Shown piece after piece: positions 58,354-64,000 of a stretch of 64,000 nucleotides of DNA. The stretch spans positions 186,001 through 250,000 of the forward strand of contig LUCM01007681.1 in the NCBI GenBank assembly GCA_008360955.1. The letters are read 5' to 3'. The notes under the pieces are model-generated. The model was not told the origin of the DNA, did no database searches, and worked only from the letters and a program-made list of their open reading frames with translations. The first letter of the stretch is position 1; every line of letters starts with the position of its first letter. Source of the stretch: Fasciolopsis buskii. Its lineage: Eukaryota > Platyhelminthes > Trematoda > Plagiorchiida > Fasciolidae. Position numbers and translations under genes: made by a program.

Positions 58354-61300
58354 GTAAGAAAATGGCAAACCTACAACGAAGGAAGAACACAAGGATGAGT
58401 CTTTCAGGCCACGTTTCAAATGTGACGCAGTTAATTAGTTGCATGACTTAAGTAAACGGCACAGGAACCAAAGTTTCATTGTTGAAAGTAGTTCAGACGA
58501 TTTGACGTGTAAGAACAATAACGTTCTTACTGAAATCCCATTAATCGGGCATTACTAGGACATATTTCTATCCAATTAGTCTTGACGTTTTCGACCAACC
58601 GAAGCCGGGGATTGAAAGCTTTCGTGTAATACTTTAAATAGGCGATAATTTCATAATTTCTTTAGGCAATTAGGGTGGTATTCAACTCGGGTATTCACGG
58701 TCTCGCATCTTAGCTGGGAGTTAACTGAAGCACCAAGTTGAACTTGGCACCAGTAATCGATTCCTGGCAAACGATTCAGAAGAATCTTTATAGTTTAGAT
58801 TAAAGAAATGTGCTTGCTGCTTAGTTAGAACAATTTCCTTTAGGTGCTTCTGATGGTTGGACCATGTTCATCAAACTGAAAATCTAACCTAGGGCTAAAA
58901 TTCAAAATTTGATAAATGTTTCCACATATTTCCCCGTTAGTTAAGTATCGCAGGTCCGGAAGTTTTCGTTGCTCATTACGCAAATGTTTGTTGGATTCAT
59001 GTTTACGCTAACAAACAGGTTCTGAAGTCATAAACCGTATGTGATCATCAGTCAATACATTTGCATATATTACAATGAGTTACTTTTGATTCCAGACGTT
59101 AGACCATGATGTATTTATTCGATTAATCCAGTATATATCCACGAATAGCTTCTAGCAAATTTAAGCAAGCAATTAGCATCTTCCGCCCTTCAACTATTGC
59201 TCTTAGGTGTCGACACTGTTTTTAGATCTCGTCTTTCTAGGAGTTATCATCATCTGCAAAAAAGAATGGATTGAAGCTGGAAGCATCGAAATAGTCCTAA
59301 CTAGCTAACGGGTTCAGTCAGACCCATAATGTGGTGGTACGTTTGTTATAAGCCTTATGTGTCGCGGGCGAATGAAGAAAAATGTTCCTCGGAAATAAAC
59401 CATTGGATTTGCAATTTTTGCCAATTACCATGCATGATTACCCGATACCCTCATATCATGTAAACCTAAAACTTACATAATCCGTTTTGGCCTGACGTCC
59501 TAAGAAATTATGGTCTTCCTTTCTTATAAACAGTTGCAGCAGCAAAAATATGGTCACAAATCCGGAACTCCTCTTTCTTGAAATCTGGGTCACTTAAGTG
59601 ACATGACTTCCGACAAGTCGGTACCACCAATAATGCATGAAATGAATGACTGCAATGACATTATTTGGATAAAGATGTTTTTGTTGAATTTCCATAAAAC
59701 TTCATGCATCCATAAACAGTCTAATTGTGCCTCCTTATTGCAACAATACTTCAAACACAAATGTGAACGACTTAAAGCAACAAACCCTCCGTTGTTTGAT
59801 AGATTTCCCTTTCACTGTGTCCATCCAGTACTAAAGATTCCATTCAATGTTTGAAATCGAAAAAGACATTACAATGCTTTCCATTCACTCAAATATTTTG
59901 CTGTATTTTAACTGTATTCTAGATTTAGTCTAAAGGGACGGTGACGCAGCTGTACACGTTAGAGAGAACTGTCCATTAATTCGTGGAATATTTCAAAACT
60001 ACTATAGCAAATACTATTGTTTGATGCTCGCACACTTTCATCATGCCTGGCTGTTCTCCATATGCGAAGCAAGTCTCTTAAGCGAAGTCTCATTAGCCTT
60101 TTGCATATTTCAGCTTTTGGCCACTGTTTGTGTCAGTATATCAATAATTTTCTTTTTGAACAATGGCTTAGCGTCATAGTTGCACGGTACAACACAACTA
60201 ATTATCGCGTGACCAGAACCTACAAACAGAGAAAACACCTGAATTTGTTAGATCGCAAATGCATCAAAAGCTGGTAACAGGAGTATATCTAAGGTACATG
60301 TGAACCAACCATCTGTTACCACTAGCAACATGAGGAAACAAAATAAACTCCAGGTCCTCTCAACCCAGTGGAAAAAAACATCCATAGAATGAAATTATTT
60401 TTCGCCCGTTTTCATACAGCTGCGGATGAGAAGTTTTTTGCTTTGATTAGGCTAATATTAATTGTTGCCTAGTCTACTACTAGATGTATCAGAATAGACT
60501 GAGATGTAGCACAAATGCGGGTAAGCAAGTGATGTTACGAAGCAGTTATAGTGTCTGTGAGAGTGCAGGAGTTATGACTGTAGTGTTGTCAAAGTAGACA
60601 GTCTTTAACCATCTGGACAAAAAGAAGAAAAAAGTACATTTGAAAACCAAAGTGATATTTTTATTTCCATGGTGTGGTTCGGTTTTTCATTAGCGCATGT
60701 ATCATAACATTTTACAGGCGTATTATTCAATACGGAATATCTGTATTTTGATAATCATAAGTCCATATTACAAGTGATCCCTCGTGTCGTGCTCAAATAG
60801 TGTCAAACAAACTATTTCGCCAACTGTTTGGTCCTACGTGAACCATCAAAACAGAGTTGTTTAGTATTTCACTGTATAACTCATTACCTAAAAAACATTA
60901 TGCTCATTTTTTTGGAAAAAGGTTTGGTGGGTCTCAGGGATTCACGTGGGAAATGGGCCATCTACTGAGAATTAAAGTTCCACTCTCTTTTGCCGCAGCC
61001 TTTGGACCGATCTCCCTTGATTTGTAAAGACTAAGACATATTTGCACCAGCATTCTATCGTTTTCTTTAAGTCAAAAGTTTAAGCATAACTCTTGTTTGG
61101 TTTATCCACATAATGTTGGTCCACGTTTCTTTTACAAGTAAGATTTACCAGCAACCGTGATTCCTTATTCCCGCTCCGCTTTTACAACCATCATAACATG
61201 TTATTTCAGTATAAAAGCAGGTGGAGTTACTCCAACTTGATTTATAAATGCCAAGAGCAACAGTTGAGAATTCTAGCCCATTGCCAAGGCAACATATAAG

Positions 61301-61386
61301 CCGGCTAGAAGTAAGTGTTCAATTTGAAAATCTTTGACTAAATTAAATATTCCATCCCTAGGTCCTCTGTCAAAGCCTGTCGGATC
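58354..61386. other. AT-rich DNA, no feature
   Basis: Only short ORFs (59603-59854, 60017-60277 +) with no recognisable domain. Confidence 0.4.
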
Positions 61387-62330
61387 ATGGCTAAATTAAT
61401 CCGTATTTCAAAGCAATACTTTTATGACCCAATACCCAATTTGCACCTGCCGCCACCGCAGTATCGACAGACCATCAAAGAACTTAAGCAGATGGACGAC
61501 TTAGTGGTGCTCCTGCCGGATAAAGGATTGGGCCTCGTTATTTTGGAAAAGAAAGAAAGCAGGAACAAGATGGATATACTACTGGGCGATATGGAACGAT
61601 TCAAACCGGGTTATACCATAGAAACTAATTTCCTGATAGAGTAACAGATATCAAGAGAGCTTAAATTTCTACTTATACACGGTTTTGTGTCAGAAAACCG
61701 GTATGACAAGATAAATCCTATCAGAACACCGTACTTGCATGGCACAAAATATTCACAAGCCTGCTTGATGGTTTCAGGATACACTTGTCTCCGATTGAAA
61801 ACAACTAACAGGATTCAGTTTCTAAGACTGATTTGACCTCTCAAGTTTGCTTAACCACGTATCAGTGAGCTACGACAAAATTAATCACCCGAGGTTGACT
61901 CTCATTTGATAAAAGTACCTAGTCTTCAAAGAGTTAGCATTTCATGGTTTAATTTCCTCACTACTTTCGGTTACCCATGACCGCTGAACACCTTGGGGCT
62001 CTTTTTTCCCAGGTACCGAGAACATTCCTTTTACAGTTAAAAGGAACACATTTAAACAGACTAATATTGTGGTCATGGGAACTACTTTGGTTCCAACATC
62101 GGTAAATGTCTTCTTAAGTATGTTCGAACAAAACTTCTTTGATAACATTTTGAAATTCTTTCTTTACAGTAGTTACGTTTATGAGGATCCTAATTTACTT
62201 TGGTGGGGAACAGTTTACCTCTATTGTCAACATCCCGAACTCTGTCCATTCCAGACTCTCTGTTACTCAAAAGAGGAAAACGTCGTATTAAGCAGACAAC
62301 TTGGTGTAATGCTGCAACGCAACATCCAGT
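61387..62330 (+). mobile_element. Decayed Penelope-like element reverse transcriptase
   Basis: The first frame (61387-61644) encodes L-K-Q-M-D-D-L-V-V-L-L-P-D-K-G-L-G-L-V-I-L and N-K-M-D-I-L-L-G-D-M, matching the N-terminal D-K-G block of Penelope-like RTs. After stops and shifts, 62025-62150 gives F-T-V-K-R-N-T-F-K-Q-T-N, V-V-M-G-T-T-L-V-P-T and N-V-F-L-S-M-F-E-Q, corresponding to F..Y-K-Q-T-x-G-V-A-M-G-S-P-L-x-P..F. Near 62175 S-Y-V-Y-E-D-P stands where Y-V-D-D is expected, then H-P-E-L-C-P-F-Q-T. Many interruptions make it inactive. Other RT clades with this D-K-G block are possible but less likely. Confidence 0.6.
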
Positions 62331-64000
62331 AAGCAGCCTCTTGGTGTGTATGTCATTTACAATCATCCAAGGATATCTGTGACATACAGGGAGGAATAAC
62401 TTCATACTCTCTTCTTCAGAGTGGACAAAATCTTCATCCACGATTAAGCACAAAATAAAAGAGTCCATTAAATCGACCTTATTAGCCAACGGTTTTCCAG
62501 AAGATTTCACCAAACACAACAGGGATAGAAGGACGACAAACGGAAAACCGGTCCCCGTAGAAAACAGACCACTTTGATTGCACTGCCATTTGGAGATGAA
62601 CTTTATTCAGCCAAGTTAATAAAATATTAACTCAAACATCAGACATTGTATTCAGCTGCACAGTTGGATCTACTACAAACAATCAGAAGTTTTTGCTTCC
62701 AAAATCCCCTAGCTGTTTTGCTAAACCTAATTTCTCACACGTTGTCTATCAGTTAACTTGATGCTAACGTGACCCATAGATAGTGAAAAGGGATCGCTGG
62801 TTGACCCAACCAGTGTGAGAGCATATTTGGATATGGGTGCATTAATCGACCCTCCAACAAGCTGTGACACTGTCTTGAATAAAAATTTCCTACCTTTTCA
62901 ATCGCTAATCACGTGGTGGTATCGGACAACAGAGTTGACATAACAAAATATTTCAAATTAATAATTTGTAACAGAAACGCCAAACTCCTTAGGTCCAGTG
63001 AAGCTGTGCTCATCGTAATGCTTCACCCGGCGTTTTGTGCACCTAAACGGTTGACCGTGACTATTACCCACCATTGCCCCTGACCCGCACTAAACGTTTC
63101 GGCCTGCCACTTCATTTTTTCGGTAACTCTATCTAAGCACCAGTCTAGTTCAGTCCACTGTTTTCTTCCACAAACTACTGTGTACAAATTAAAATGTTTT
63201 ATTTCGAAGATCGGACGGATAAACAAAATCTCGTGACACGTCGTCTTTTTGCTTTTACTGATTGGATAAATGGGACTCAGTGAATTAGATTGTCGGAAGA
63301 CCTTAAGCAAATTCAAAAGATAATTACTTGAAAGATCAGTTTACAGAAGCATTTACTTTGGGTCCAAGGGAAGAGTGTTCACCAAAATATCCCCAGTTGC
63401 CTTGATTGCTTTGCGGTTTTTAAGGCATCACCAATTCATGGGGTTTGCGGATGAAACTGTTTATATAAATCACGTGCATAAGGCACAGAGCATTCAATTA
63501 TTTAGAATGTGCTTAAGATGGAGGTAAATCATCATTTATGTGGTGATCCTCACCGGATCTCTTTAAGTTGCTTGAAGCATTTATTTATTGAAAAAGAATA
63601 TTAGTCTTCTTGTCCAGCTGCAAAAAGAACCAAGTATTTCCTGTCTAATTCACAGGTCGATGCATGTTCTGGATAGTTGGAGATTTCTTCATGCTGGCAA
63701 AGGGGTGACAATCATCAAATTCAAACGAATAAACGAGCAGATCATCATGACAGCGGCAATTTTTCAGCGATCTTCCACGGTCGGCCTGCAAGACTATTCT
63801 ATGTGATTTTCCAATCACCCATAGCAAGACTGAATTGGTTCGGTTCTATGAATTGATCGATGTCCACTTCGGTCGAAGTTCAGCCAAAATCCTTTCGATT
63901 TGGATTCGCACCGTCATTTTTTGTTTGACATATTGTGACTAATCTGTTCGTAGCAATTTACCCCGTATGGTTGGATTCGGACAAATTTACACTCTTTACA
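62331..64000. other. Unassigned DNA to window end
   Basis: No gene or repeat recognised. ORFs of 60-97 codons on both strands (63023-63316 -, 63588-63806 +) are unsupported. Confidence 0.4.

Overview
The window looks like nuclear DNA of a metazoan, most likely a parasitic flatworm (trematode). The reasons are AT-rich, intron-dominated sequence, introns of 1-7 kb with GT..AG borders, decayed RTE-like and Penelope-like retroelements, and tRNA-derived SINE heads. No bacterial operons, rRNA, CRISPR array or intact tRNA gene was seen.

The dominant feature is one gene on the + strand, read as ten spliced exons from 1149 to 34418. Every splice phase closes, giving about 768 codons and a TAG stop. 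The protein is a single-pass cell-adhesion molecule of the Kirre/Roughest/Kirrel (kin of IRRE, nephrin-like) family. The visible part holds Ig domains matching Kirrel D3, D4 and D5, a transmembrane helix in exon 7, and a cytoplasmic tail of about 360 residues ending in the class I PDZ ligand T-S-V. The 5' part (signal peptide, D1, D2) lies before the window. D4 and D5 both keep the B-strand Cys but have Phe at the F-strand Cys.

The introns hold mobile DNA: a tRNA-derived SINE near 3.0 kb, Penelope-type terminal fragments near 8.9 and 11.4 kb, a degraded RTE-like LINE at about 19.8-22.9 kb, a possible SINE head near 25.1 kb, and a near-perfect 103-bp inverted repeat of the Penelope-type terminus at 32.1-32.3 kb. 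That terminus carries a short hairpin followed by GAAAC, reminiscent of hammerhead-ribozyme cores.

Downstream of 34.4 kb no gene is recognisable by homology. Several short ORFs with good splice borders and compatible phases form candidate exon chains: minus strand at 52.4-52.0, 51.0-50.6 and 42.6-41.8 kb, and plus strand at 55.7-58.4 kb. A further minus-strand chain lies inside Kirrel introns 7 and 8 (27.8, 27.0 and 23.9 kb). These are low-confidence predictions. A decayed Penelope-like reverse transcriptase lies at 61.4-62.3 kb. The remaining DNA is intron or intergenic sequence in which I see nothing definite.
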